From assembly GCA_012295275.1 (NCBI GenBank), contig CM022674.1:17022237-17086236 (forward strand): 64,000 bases of DNA. Direction: 5' to 3'. The notes under the pieces are model-generated. The model saw nothing but the letters and a program-made list of their open reading frames with translations, did no database searches and was not told the DNA's origin. This DNA comes from Chrysomallon squamiferum. Its lineage: Eukaryota > Mollusca > Gastropoda > Neomphalida > Peltospiridae. A program made the translations under genes and the position numbers. Positions 1-10,760 of the stretch are shown piece after piece (the stretch's first letter is position 1; each line of letters opens with the position of its first letter).

Positions 1-9
1 CTCTTGTCA

Positions 10-535
10 CTTCCCGAATCAGAGCATGAATTTCAAATTCGCCTCAACCTCGTCTCAAACCTCGTCTCAACCTCGTCTCAACCTCGCCTCAACCCTCGTC
101 TCAACCTCGCCTCAACCCTTGTCTCAACCTCGTCTCAACCTCGTCTCAACCCTCGCCTCAACCTCGTCTCAACCCTCGTCTCAACCTCGTCTCAACCTCG
201 TCTCAACCTCGTCTCAACCTCGTCTCAACCTCGTCTCAACCCTCGTCTCAACCCTCGCCTCAACTCTCGTCTCAACCCTCGTCTCAACACTCGTCTCAAC
301 TATCGGCTCAACCTCATCTCAACCTCGTCTCAACCTCGTATCAACTCTCGTCTCAACTATCGCCTCAACCCTCGCCTCAACCCTCGCCTCAACCCTCGTC
401 TCAACCTCGTCTCAACTCTTGTCTCAACCCTCGTCTCAACTCTCGTCTCAACCCTCGTCTCAACCCTCGTCTCAACCTTCTCAATCCTCGTCTCAACCGT
501 CGTATCAACTCTCATCTCAATTCTCGTCTCAACCG
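10..535. repeat. Minisatellite, 11-12 bp unit CTCGTCTCAAC(C)
   Basis: About 45 head-to-tail copies of CTCGTCTCAAC or CTCGTCTCAACC, with variants CTCGCCTCAAC and CTTGTCTCAAC. The mix of 11 and 12 bp units shifts the frame often, yet the array contains almost no stop codon, so long open frames rich in S, Q, P, R, L and N appear on both strands. No start context, splice site or unique coding sequence adjoins it. I read it as non-coding tandem repeat. Confidence 0.95.
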
Positions 536-1490
536 AGGAATCAAAGACAAAAACAAAGACACGCGTGTTGACAAATCTCAAAGCTGTCTTAGTTTATCAG
601 TCAAAGCCAGCTGTATCCTAGCCGGTAATTAACTTAACTACGAAATTTAAAAATAATAATATTAATACAATTTTTTAAAAAAATGGCATTTTTTTCCAGT
701 AAAAGGGCATTAAAGATGGTCAAACAGAACTTTAATTATCTGCATATATCGAAATTTAAATACAGTTTATTTACTGATTACAATCATTAATACATATTTA
801 TTTACTATCTGTCGTTGTTTTATCTTTTGTTTATCTCATAAAACTACCTAGTCTTTGGCTTTCTCTCGGTCTCTTTGCTTTTTCTGTAGACACTTTTGTT
901 CTCTAAATATACTTTCCCGAAGACAACTGATAATGCCGACTAACAATGGACAGTCTTTCTCTCAGATACATGAACAGGAAAACTTAGGCTAAATAAAATC
1001 ATTATAAGAGACTGATGTTCATGCACTGATTGTGTTCTATCACTTTCTAAACGTCAATAATTTTATTACATTCGCACGAAATATCTATTCTCAGCACGAC
1101 ACTAAAAAATACTCTCTCTGTGTGTGTCTTTATAACAAAACAAATCTCACATTGATTATACTAGTAAAGCGAATACTGTCCTCCATTGTCAGTAAAACTA
1201 GAACCACAGTCACGGACTTTCTTCTGAATTTATTATTGATATATCTTAATAACCTGTTTTTAAACGTTTATAATCTAATATAATCTTCATTGTTTAATTT
1301 GTCAGATCCTCACAGTCAAGCAGTCTGTTTTCTTATGATTATTCAATCGAGATGACAACTTGTCAGACTTCAAATAAAGTCATGAGGATGAGTTATGCCG
1401 AGGCATTGACAGAATAAAAAAAGTGAAATACTTCAAATAAGGTGCAGACTTGAAAGATATTACATATGACTAAATAGTATTAAACACATC
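536..1490. other. AT-rich spacer without visible gene
   Basis: Low-GC sequence with frequent stops in all frames. I see no conserved motif, tRNA or coding segment between the first minisatellite and the foldback element. Confidence 0.6.
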
Positions 1491-1504
1491 ATGAATATGG
1501 GGGC

Positions 1505-2463
1505 CAGATTTACTATACTACTACTATTATTACTAGCCCTACTGTTTCCACAACTATTATTACTAGCCCTACTATTTCCACAACTATTGTTACTATTATT
1601 AGTAGCCCTACTATTTCCACTACAACTATTATTACTAGCCCTACTATTCCCACTACAACTATTATTACTAGCCCTACTATTTCCACAACTATTATTACTA
1701 GCCCTACTATTCCCACTACAACTATTATTACTAGCCCTACTATTTCCACAATTATTACTAGTATTATTACTAGTATTACTAGCCCTACTGTTTCCACAAC
1801 TATTATTACTATTCCCACTATTTCCAGTACAACTATTATTACTAGCCCTACTATTTCCAGTACAACTATTATTACTATTCCCACTATTTCCAGTACAACT
1901 ATTATTACTAGCCCTACTATTTCCACAACTATTATTACTATTTCCACTATTTCCAGTACAACTATTATTATTACTACCCTATTTATTTACTATTATTATT
2001 ACTACTACTATTTCCATTACTACTATTATTACTAGCCCTACTATTTACCAGTACTACTATGATTAGTAGCTCTACCATTTCCAATACTACTATTATTACT
2101 AGCTCTACCATTTCCAATACGACTATTATTACTAGCCCTACTATTTCAACAACTATTATTACTATTATTACCAGCCCTACTATTTCCACAATTATTATTA
2201 CTACCCCTACTGTTTCAACAACTATTATTACTAGCCCTACTATTTCTACAACTATTATTACTAGCCCTACTATTTCCAGTACTACTATTATTACTAGCCC
2301 TACTATTTCCAGTACTACTACTATTATTACTATTATTACTAGCCCTACTATTTCGACAACTATTATTACTATTCCTACTATTTCCACAACTATTATTACA
2401 AGCACTACTATTTCCAGTACTACTGTTATTACTAGCCCAACTATTTCCAGTAATACTATTATT
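1505..2463. repeat. Left-arm minisatellite of the foldback element
   Basis: About 30 units of roughly 24-33 bp built from CCCTACTATTTCCA, a short AC/GT linker and ACTATTATTACTAG. Internal triplet slippage is common. Both strands stay open for long stretches with Leu/Ile/Val-rich or Ser/Thr-rich translations. These are composition artefacts. Confidence 0.93.
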
Positions 2464-2760
2464 ACGTTTATCCAACTTATCTTGATGATCCCCTTAATTT
2501 ACCTTAATTACCTGATGACCGACATCACCCGGAACGAGAAAGGAAAGGTAGATTATCCGAGCGGAGTAAGGATTCGAACTCCAAGCAGCGAGCGTAGCTA
2601 GCGTGAATGCTAACCACGACACCATCCGATCTCGGACGACCACCATACGAAAAGAACTTCTAGTCAATCCTGCGATCGATGTTGTGCAATCGATTTGGAG
2701 TTACCTCCCAACATGGCGATTTGTAGAAGCCGCCATTTTCGGAATTTGCATAATATCCTA
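2464..2760 (-). repeat. Left inner arm with reversed tRNA-like promoter
   Basis: Reverse complement of 2945-3221. On the minus strand it carries a tRNA-like A box (TGGTGTCGTGGTTAG, 2610-2624) and a B box (GAGTTCGAATCC, about 2570-2581) about 40 bp apart, the layout of a tRNA-derived SINE head. Confidence 0.75.
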
Positions 2761-2944
2761 CAATACTATAAGAATTATATAACTTCCGGGGATAATGACA
2801 TCATGTTTATTTTTAGAAACTATGTAATGCAATTCTTTTATTTTTATATAAATGTTTATTTGATTAAATATTTAATTTTATATGCTAAATATTAACGCAT
2901 GTGTGGATTTATATTTAAAATAGTCAGATAAAAATAAAATGAAA
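2761..2944. other. AT-rich loop between the inverted arms
   Basis: About 180 bp of low-GC DNA separating the two arms. Reading frames are short and show no recognisable protein. Confidence 0.6.
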
Positions 2945-3221
2945 ATGACGGCTTCTGCAGATAATCGCCATGTTGGGAGATAACCCAAAATCGACTGAAC
3001 AACATTATTCTCAGGATTGACTAGAAGTTATTTTCGTATGTTTCTCATCCGAGATCGGATGGTGTCGTGGTTAGAGTACACGCTCGCTACGCTCGCTGCT
3101 TGGAGTTCGAATCCTCACACGCTCGGGTAATTTACATTTCATTTCTCATTCAAGGTGATGTCGGTAATTGAGGTAAGTTCAGGTGGATATCAAGGTAAGT
3201 TAGGTAAACGTCAGCAGTAGT
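2945..3221 (+). repeat. Right inner arm with tRNA-like promoter
   Basis: Contains TGGTGTCGTGGTTAGAG at 3060-3076 (A-box-like) and GAGTTCGAATCC at 3103-3114 (B-box-like), spaced as in tRNA-derived SINEs. The segment between them (ACGCTCGCTACGCTCGCTGC) does not form a normal anticodon arm, so this is a tRNA-like promoter and not a tRNA gene. Confidence 0.75.
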
Positions 3222-3497
3222 ATTAATAGTAATAATGGAAAGAGTAGGGCTAGTAATAATTGTAGTACTGGAAATAGTAGGGTTAGTCGTAGTAGTAATA
3301 GTAGGGTTAGTAATAATAATACTAATAATTCTTGTGGAAACAATAGGGCTACTACTAATAATAATAATAGTAGTAGTAATACTGGAAATATCAGGGCTAA
3401 TAATAATAGTAGTAGTAATGGAAATGGTAGGGCTAGTAATAAAAGTAATAAAAGTAATAGAAATAATAGGGCTAGTAATAGTAATAATAATTGTTGT
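3222..3497. repeat. Right-arm minisatellite of the foldback element
   Basis: About nine units of TGGAAATAGTAGGGCTAGTA with AATAATT/AGTAGT spacers, reverse-complementary in type to 1505-2463 and shorter. It stops where the LINE remnant begins. Confidence 0.9.
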
Positions 3498-3514
3498 GAA
3501 AATAATGTCAATGT

Positions 3515-4520
3515 TTCACAATAATATTTAATATGTGCGACGGTATAAAGAAGAATTGAATCAGAATACTTTCCTTGGAATAAGGCAAGGGGAGAAATGT
3601 CATCTTTTTTATTTTCATTATACTTAAATGATTTTAGAGATTGTTTTTCCTAAATAAAACTGAAATCGGTAACAGATTTTCTTGCTAAAATATTAATGCA
3701 TATCTGAAGTTATTTGTGCAGTTATGTAGTGATGATACTGTACAATTAGGAGAAGGAACAGATGATTTACAACATCACGTGCACTGTCTTGAAATGAATT
3801 GTAAAACGTGGAAATTAAAAGTTAATGCTCCCGTGTCAAAAATTATGATTTTCTTTCCACAGGAAAATTAAAAACAGATTTATATATATAAACATATGGA
3901 AATAGAAATTGTTGCTGAGGTTTATCAATCGACTGTTAGTTAGATTAGTTTGACAAAATTGTAAAACCAATATTGTTATATGCACAGAAATCAGGAGTTT
4001 TCAATATTGCAATATAACTGAAATATATCATCTCACGTTTATCAAATATATAGTATGTGTTAACAAGTCAACACCAAGATTTATGGTTTATGGTGAATTA
4101 TGCAGATATCCATTGTCTATAAATTTTACAGTAAAAAGGTTTACAATTTGGGCAAACATTGCTAACTGTAAAGAGTATAAACTGTCTCGTATATTATAAA
4201 TGTTGTTATCTTATAACCATAGTATGAATGCTTCTGTAATAGCTTATATTATGTTTCTAATATTAGATGAATGTGTTTATGAAGTATATATTCGTGTCTT
4301 CAAGTAAATGTTTTGCGCCAATTAAAAATGTTAGAACTTCATTTAAAGTTAATAATGTCAAGCTTCCTATATACACTGGTAAACGGTTCAATATTGAAAC
4401 ACAGAAAATATCACTTATGCAATTTTGATATTGGCGATGAGTTTCTCTGTATATTTAAGTGGACATTTTTAACTTTTCAGAGAAATAAATATATACCATA
4501 GTATTGTACATTTAGACCAA
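3515..4520 (+). mobile_element. Decayed LINE (non-LTR retrotransposon) 3' half, copy 1
   Basis: Broken reverse-transcriptase reading frames on the plus strand. The palm motif survives as SDDTVQL near 3730 (normally YADD). It is followed by QHHVHCLEMNCKTWKLKVN and SKIMIFF (3766-3858), typical of the segment after YADD. A C-terminal region near 4313-4460 contains HLCNFDIGDEFLCIF, the zinc-knuckle-like tail seen in LINE ORF2. Stops and frameshifts make it inactive. It aligns along its length with 43715-44600. Confidence 0.75.
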
Positions 4521-4701
4521 ATACAATAACATTTCAACATATATTTTCTACAACAAAAATCACGTTTGTATAAACGTTCCTGAAATTTTCATATTGTCAT
4601 TGAAAGAGTAATCTTGCGGATTATGTTATAATTATCGTTATTATTATAATTGTGTTTTGTTTATATGTTCTCAATACTGCACGCGGTGCAATCATAATTT
4701 T
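4521..4701 (-). other. 3' flank of the receptor gene, shared with 44600-44830
   Basis: AT-rich sequence between the LINE remnant and the receptor stop codon. Its TGTTTATATGTTCTCAATAC block also occurs near 44748, so this flank was duplicated together with the LINE fragment. Confidence 0.5.
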
Positions 4702-5065
4702 TCACTTGTCTCTTGACTTACTTACTCCAAGATGCACGTGACTTCCGTCACCACTAGATGGCGTGTTAGCATACTGTGATTCATTCTGACGTATTCGCTC
4801 GTAATTGCTTCTTTCAGCATCTGTGTTGGAGACATGAAGATAAACATGGTCATCTTCGACTGCTGTATTAATATACTGTGCAGGACTCAGTTGTAGTTGT
4901 TCGTAGTCGTTACCACTGATGTTGACTGGACTAGGAGTCGCATCATCATTTCCGATATGAGTATTGTTAACGCTGATGTTGTTAACAGTGTTGTAGTAAC
5001 TTACATCATTGGTGACGTTACCGTCGACGTTGTTTGAAGTCTGTTTACAGTTTGTTGACTTTCTT
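4702..5065 (-). CDS. Last exon of a single-pass receptor: tyrosine-rich cytoplasmic tail
   Basis: The exon follows a TTCTGCAG acceptor and runs about 120 codons to TGA at 4702-4704. It starts with one nucleotide that completes the Arg codon left by the exon at 5685-5761. The tail is hydrophilic, rich in N, S and D, and holds several tyrosines in signalling contexts: VSYYNT, DYEQLQL, QYINT, HVYLHV, SNYERI and QYANT. SNYERI fits the ITIM consensus (S/I/V/L-x-Y-x-x-I/V/L). YYN, YIN and YAN fit the pYxN motif bound by Grb2-type SH2 domains. The family cannot be named because the ectodomain exons are not visible. A molluscan scavenger- or EGF-type receptor is one possibility. Confidence 0.7.
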
Positions 5066-5074
5066 CTGCAGAAA

Positions 5075-5088
5075 ATGTTTATTATTAT

Positions 5089-5120
<32 letters not shown>

Positions 5121-5252
5121 TCATTATTATCATCATTATTAGTATTATCCTCATCATCATTATCAATATTAGTATCGTTATTATCACTATTATTATTACT
5201 ATTATCATTGTTATTCTTCTTCTTCTTATTATTATTATTACTACTACTATTA

Positions 5253-5285
<33 letters not shown>

Positions 5286-5560
5286 TTATTATTACAGTGT
5301 TATTATCATTAGTATTTATCATGATTATCATTATTACTATTATTATTATTATCATCTAATCATCATCATCATAATCAAAATCATTATAAATCATTGTTAT
5401 TTCTACCATTAATAGCATCATTGTCACATTAAATATTTATTATTGTTATTATTTCTATTATTGTTATATTTATTATCATCATAAATAATTATTATTGTTA
5501 TTATTACTATTATTGTTATTACTATCATTATTATGAATTAACAAGTAAAATAAAGTTAAT
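5075..5560. repeat. Intronic trinucleotide repeats (ATT, AGT, CTT, ACT, CTG)
   Basis: A run of interleaved triplet microsatellites fills the intron between the tail exon and the membrane exon, including about 9 AGT, 9 ACT and 5 CTG units. Open frames through it (poly-S, poly-I, poly-L) are artefacts. Confidence 0.9.
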
Positions 5561-5684
5561 ATTAATTAAACCAAACGTACATGTATGTGTCTCTGCACGT
5601 GTTTGCGTGTCTGTTTGTGGTGAGAGCGTGTGTGCGTATATACAACAACATAATGAGTTTAACGCGAATTAGTCACTATTTTAC

Positions 5685-5761
5685 CTGTGGTAAATAATGA
5701 CAGCGGCCGCAACAGCAGTAAACAGTCCTACACCCATCAACACCTCCAACAACGGCTGCAC
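5685..5761 (-). CDS. Transmembrane exon of the receptor
   Basis: 77 bp between a TTCTTCAG acceptor and a CACAG|GTAAAA donor. It translates to VQPLLEVLMGVGLFTAVAAA followed by VIIYHR, a hydrophobic segment of about 20 residues ending in basic residues, which fits a stop-transfer helix. It ends with two nucleotides that join the first base of the next exon as AGA, giving HRRKSTN. The reading frame and the membrane-then-basic order support these two exons as one gene. GC content is clearly above the flanks. Confidence 0.72.
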
Positions 5762-7384
5762 CTGAAGAATTAAAACCGATATGGGCTTTAACTACAGCAG
5801 TGACTTACGAATTTACCCTCCCCTTTTAATTTGTGTGCTCACGATTTGAATACATGTCATGCTGTCTTAACTTTTTCGATTAAATGGAAAGGATTGCTTA
5901 AATACATATGACATAACCAGCAGAAAATAAATAAAGACAGAATATACGAATTAAGTGTACAGTATTACATATAGCTCAGAAGGCCTTTTCTGAATTCCAG
6001 AGTAAAAAAGTTGGTGAAGATTGCTCAGAACTTGCCATGCTTATCGGTTATCAGTTACGCTTAGCACAAAAGATCGTGCTGTCAAATTAGTCTTACGATA
6101 AAAGAAACCATGAATATTTGAATGTGTGCTGCTTAAACCCTGATATTACGAATAGGGTCTGCTTATCCCCTGTTACGATTTGTAGGGTCTTAAATTTGGT
6201 TTAGCTAATAACTACAATTACTAAAATCTTCAGTGATATGTCGAAACGAACACTGATTAGTGGATTCCTTGACAACTCACACAATCCGAAAATTCTGTAT
6301 TTTATAATACCTGGAAAAGATTTATTTTCTGCAGATGATTCTGCAGCAAATGATGAAGTATGGTTTATCAACGATTTCCTTTTTTGGTGCTGTATCAGTT
6401 TAAAGTAAGCTTAAATTTGTAAAACAACGTTATGTTATATAAGTATATGCAGGCACTAACTGCGAATTAAAATTTCATAATTAATTTTATTTAGGCTTCT
6501 AAACAGGTTTCATTCACATAGTAACAGAGACAGAGACAGATGGACATCTGGAGAGTTTCCTGGAAGAATCAGAGCATCCAGGATTTTCCACATTGACAGT
6601 CTTAAAGTCTCCGCCACTTAAGGAAATCCGCTTGTGGATATAAAACAGGAGTAAACTTCAACTGCAACATCGCATTCACAAATATTGTGAATAAATACTT
6701 TTATTTTACACTAGTTTCACTTTCTTTCCATTGGTTATTAATAAACACAAGTACCACTTGATTCAAAAGTTAAAAGTATTTTGTATTCACAAAAAAAGTG
6801 GCCAGGAGCTGATACGTTGTTGCTGTTCACAAACGTCTGTTAGTCTTAAAACACAATAAATGTTCAGACACGATTTCATGACGGTGATTATTAGTATCTC
6901 ATCTAAAACAGTCTATTCCTTCTCTAATGTGTTATGTAATCTTCGATTCGTTAAAACGATGTCATTCAGACTTCACTCCAAGTGTTCGCCCAGCTGCCAA
7001 GATAATGGTGTGAATGACGAGCGATTTCTTTTGGGTTTTCATTTCGCTCTTCCAGATTGATCCAAATGGTGATCACTTAAATGTTTAAATAATAAATAAA
7101 GTAAAATAAAATGAATGTATATCAATATGTAATGTTATATCTTTTTGGATGAATTATAGGCTTCTAAATCTAATTCAACAATTTCAAGAGTGAATCCGAC
7201 AGGACATTTCATAATAAAAATGAATATGCATAACCTACGCACACATCATGACACAATCTTAATGTAGAGTAATCAATCAACGAAACAAAAACGTAGTTAG
7301 GGTGCGATTTTTGCTAAAGTATCAAGTATGGCCATTTTATTAAACGAAGAAATTATACATGTAGTTACAGATGACAATGATAAT
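5762..7384. other. Non-coding interval upstream of the receptor membrane exon
   Basis: No convincing exon seen. Short GC-richer patches at 6510-6640 and 6950-7060 have no matching splice signals. The stretch 6700-6800 resembles 45065-45160, so the segment duplication that includes the LINE fragment reaches here with gaps. Confidence 0.5.
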
Positions 7385-7457
7385 ACCGGCCTTGTTGGCG
7401 CAGTGGTTAAGCTATTTGCTAACAGGCTGGTAGGTACTGGTTTCGCTCCCCGGTATA
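7385..7457 (+). mobile_element. tRNA-derived SINE head fragment
   Basis: GTTGGCGCAGTGGTTAAG matches a pol III A box (TGGCNNAGTGG). About 35 bp on, CTGGTTTCGCTCCCCGG is a degenerate B box. The segment between (AACAGGCTGGTAGGTACTGG) resembles the head of tRNA-derived SINEs I recall from molluscs. The body and tail are missing, so it is a 5' fragment. No acceptor stem closes, so it is not a tRNA gene. Confidence 0.6.
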
Positions 7458-8190
7458 TCATAATAAGTGTGTTCGGTTATCAGGAGTACATGGCATCCTC
7501 TGTTCCATACCTTTGTAACTTCGAAACAATACATTACTCTTTTTATATACATCAACCGTGTCTTTGATGTTGTCTTTGGTGACCATACCAGTTGAACACT
7601 TTTTTCATTTCAGCATTTTCTGACTTAAGTCAAGATTTTTTTCTCATCTGATCAGTCGTCACAGAGTTGTCTGCAGTGCATAGTACTGTTCTGATTTCTA
7701 CAATCATTATTGAACGTTTTGTAAACATTATGAGATAGTCGTAGTGGTCCTTTTTGTGTACTCTGCATCAAACCAGTCGATTAAATCAGTTACTTTTGTG
7801 GTATGTTATCACAGTATAACACGGTGGTCACCAGCACTAAGTCAGCAGCAATTTGCACAGCGCATTCACTGAGACTAGACCGATGTTCTTGGATCCTTGA
7901 ACCAAAATTTACAAGCATTTATACTAATTATTCTCGTTAATATCTACATAAAAATTTCTATTTAATATTAAATGCATTAATAATTAAACTGAATAATGTA
8001 ACACTTGGGTTTGCAGAAAAGTATGTGATACCAGCTGATTCTCGTGGGCCGTTCTTTAAATACAATAAACACATTAGATGTTTTAAAACTGAATAAAGAC
8101 ACTAATAGACTAAACTTGAAGTAGGTGATAATATAAATGTTTTCAAGGTTTATTGATTTAAGGCCAGAACTCGAAAAAGTAATCACCTAC
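7458..8190. other. Spacer without recognised gene
   Basis: Frames are short and interrupted. Nothing recognisable on either strand. Confidence 0.5.
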
Positions 8191-8265
8191 CTCGTTCATT
8201 TTGACGCGCACTCCGTTGCCAATGTCACGTGACCGATCACCAACAGACGGTCCTTGAGTACACAT
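8191..8265 (-). CDS. Possible first coding exon, unassigned
   Basis: Reading down the minus strand, an ATG at 8263-8265 opens exactly 25 codons (MCTQGPSVGDRSRDIGNGVR then VKMNE) and meets GAG|GTAGGT, an acceptable donor in phase 0. GC content is higher than in the flanks. There is no signal peptide, so it is not an obvious start for the receptor downstream. It may be chance. Confidence 0.2.
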
Positions 8266-8899
8266 CACTCCCAGTGGTTAGTACGGTATAATTCACTTAG
8301 ACATTTTCCTAAAATATTTATTACATACCTGCAGTATTCGATGAACTGGGACAAGCATTATTAGCGGGAAAGGGCAAAAAATAAAACAAATATTGATCAA
8401 TTTTGGATTAACAGTAAAACTGTTAAACATATTCTAAAGATTTATTGAAAAAATTAACAAGTTATATTCTACGATAAGCTATTGGAAAAATAAACAAAGT
8501 TATATTTATGTTAACATATGACAATAATAACAACGTTATATTTTTATATATCCAACTACAGTGTAAACCACGAATATTTACCTTTAAACAAAACAGTAGA
8601 CACAAAGCTAACTTATATACTGTGTAAATAACATAAATTCTTATCATGGAAAACATAAGCTAACACTGCACACAATAAAAAGATCTGCCATGCAATGTAG
8701 GTCTTCACATGTTCTATTGTTTACACTTATTACGTTAACGCAGTGTTTCCCAACCGGTGCTCCTCGGATCCCACTAAAGGACATATATACACAAATATAC
8801 AGACACACACACATACATACAAACATACATACATACATATATATATATATAGACACATCAAAGCACACACACAAACACACACACGCACGCACACACACA

Positions 8900-8940
<41 letters not shown>

Positions 8941-9994
8941 CCTGTACACAAAATGTGGATTAACATGTAATTTTCTAAAGAACATTTTCAATGTAACTCC
9001 ATTCACTGATTACTGTGATTTATTTCAATGAATTCTTGCAGAACATTGCAACATATGACAGAAAAATAATCTTATTTCAAGTACACTCAAAATTATCACA
9101 CGTAATTATAAACATCTTTGGTAATATAAATCTTGCGTGTGACAGAAATTTTTTATTTTAAGAATAATGTGGTTTTTGGGTTGTTTGTTTAAATGGTATA
9201 AATACATACAGATATTATAACACAGCCACTGATAAAGTAATAGTATTATAATATACATGTTAATAATTATTGTCTACAAATGCATAATACAGTGATCATA
9301 ATTAATTGTATAATGACAATATTAAACAAATCACATCTAATTAAATATACATCTGATCAAAGGAATTTATATAAAGATTTTACCAGCTGGTGCAAAACAT
9401 TTGATACATATAATTACAAATAAACAGTCAAAAAATATATTAGTTTGCACATAAAAACAGACATAAGGTATATATATTCATACATGAATACACTGAAACA
9501 TACATTCTGTATATTTATATGTTATTAATATATTGTTTTGGTTCATCTATCACTGCATCTAACAAAGTATGACAATAAAATAATATGAAATAATGTTAGA
9601 AATGAATATGTATTTCAAACCAATTATAACACCCTGTGATATGTTGTTATACTGTAAGATTGGACAGCAAAAAATATAAAAGAATACTCAAGAAATATTT
9701 AAATGCTCTTAGCAAATTAATGTAGAATAAAATAATTTAAAAAAAGGGTATTATTGTTTCTGTAATAAAAGAAGAAGAAAAACAAATGTTCTGATTCACA
9801 ACTTTTATAAAAATAATTTCAAAACAGTAAGAAAACAAAATACAACCATGTAAGTTAAACTAACAATTTTAAACCTGTAGTTTCTTAATCAGCAATTTCG
9901 TCCAAAGTGTTTACAATGAGTTCCACATGTTGTTAAAATGTCGAACAAGAACTTCAGCTTGGCCTAACCATTAAAGTTAATTATTTGTTTGTCT
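8266..9994. other. AT-rich spacer with CA microsatellite
   Basis: A low-complexity block of TACA and CA repeats sits at about 8778-8938. The rest is AT-rich with no coding signal. Confidence 0.55.
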
Positions 9995-10072
9995 TCACGT
10001 TTCAATTTTTCTGTCAATTATTTTCTGAAATGATCCAGACTGAGTTTGTACATTCTTCAAGGTCTGAACAAC
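9995..10072 (-). CDS. Terminal exon of a protein kinase gene
   Basis: After TTTATTTACAG the frame reads VVQTLKNVQTQSGSFQKIID then RKIET and stops at TGA (9995-9997). It is phase 0 and joins the exon at 10499-10627 to continue its last kinase helix (RPTIKK followed by VVQTLKNV). The short tail after the catalytic core holds no further domain, so the protein ends about 20 residues after the kinase fold. Confidence 0.7.
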   Translation of the reverse strand, partial: VVQTLKNVQTQSGSFQKIIDRKIET

Positions 10073-10079
10073 CTGTAAA

Positions 10080-10498
10080 TAAAAAGGGAAGAAACAGTGG
10101 CAGGTTATTTTGTGTATGACATTTACGTAGATATTTAAGTATATTATAACTGTTAGTTACTGACAAATGATTGCAGTGTAATATCGCCCATCATTTGTAC
10201 AGTAACAACTTTTATTTATTAATGTATTATTTGTTTAATTCTAATTTCTTTGTTTTGTTTTGTTTTTATTTTTGTTTTTATTTTCTTTTTAAATTGATTT
10301 ATGCATTTAATTAATTAGAGAGAGAGAGATACACAGAGGTGCATAGATATATATAGCTTTGTTTTGTTCTGTTTTGTTTTTGTTTGTTTAAGGTTTTTTT
10401 GATGGAGGAACTATTTTTATTCACATTTAAATTGTAATTAATATTAGACGGTTTTTTTGTGTGTTTTTTTTGAGAGCTGTTAAGGGGAGATCACTCAC
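10080..10498 (-). other. Intron of the kinase gene
   Basis: Phase-0 intron between the last two kinase exons, with T-rich and GA stretches near 10260-10390. No other feature. Confidence 0.6.
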
Positions 10499-10627
10499 CT
10501 TTTTAATGGTTGGCCTGTCCTTTGAGTGCTGTGACCAGCAACTCTGCATGAGATCTTTGTACTGCGGCATCATGTTTGTTACACTGTTCAGCCGCGGCCT
10601 GCTTCCACGATTCACCAGCTCTATCAC
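10499..10627 (-). CDS. Protein kinase C-lobe exon (TK/TKL type)
   Basis: 43 codons between TTTACAG and AAG|GTGAGT. The translation contains IELVNRGSRPRLNS, YKDLMQSCWSQHSKDRPTI and KK. The pattern L(M)xxCWxxxxxxRPT is subdomain XI of tyrosine and tyrosine-kinase-like kinases and of the kinase-homology domain of receptor guanylyl cyclases. Arg of RPT is the conserved residue that salt-bridges the APE glutamate. Upstream exons with the catalytic HRD and DFG motifs were not found in the window; they may lie in the CA-rich region or gap. Family membership below TK/TKL is undecided. Confidence 0.78.
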
Positions 10628-10629
10628 CT

Positions 10630-10715
10630 GTAAACACACTGCTGTTGTTTAACACACACATCAACATATCACAGGTGTGTACATACTAATGTGTGTTTGT
10701 ACACCAGCACTCAGA

Positions 10716-10760
<45 letters not shown>

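Larger units (their letters stand above)
1505..3497. mobile_element. Foldback-type inverted-repeat element
   Basis: Two long arms face each other. The inner parts (2464-2760 and 2945-3221) are imperfect reverse complements. They share the blocks CCATCCGATCTCGGA, GATTCGAACTCCAAGCAGCG, CTTCTAGTCAATCCTG and CAACATGGCGAT, in mirrored order. Beyond them the same minisatellite lies on both sides in opposite orientation, CTACTATTTCCA on the left and TGGAAATAGTAG on the right. The spacer is about 180 bp of AT-rich DNA. No transposase is encoded. Long inverted arms built partly from tandem repeats are the hallmark of foldback transposons. I could not identify a target-site duplication, so the outer limits are approximate. 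Confidence 0.72.

Noticed and set aside
10-621. 205- and 181-residue open frames rich in SQPRLN/STLV
   Set aside because: They are the translation of an 11-12 bp minisatellite open in several frames, with no unique sequence or splice signal.
1491-2601. Long Leu-, Ile/Val- and Ser/Thr-rich frames on both strands
   Set aside because: All follow the triplet-rich minisatellite. Opposite strands are equally open, which real coding would not give.
3060-3114. tRNA gene
   Set aside because: A and B boxes are present but no cloverleaf with a proper anticodon stem or acceptor pairing can be formed; a SINE-like promoter fits better.
5075-5360. Homopolymeric S/I/L/A proteins
   Set aside because: Triplet microsatellites inside the receptor intron.
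8644-9031. Cys/Val- and Thr/His-rich proteins
   Set aside because: Products of CA/GT repeats on opposite strands.
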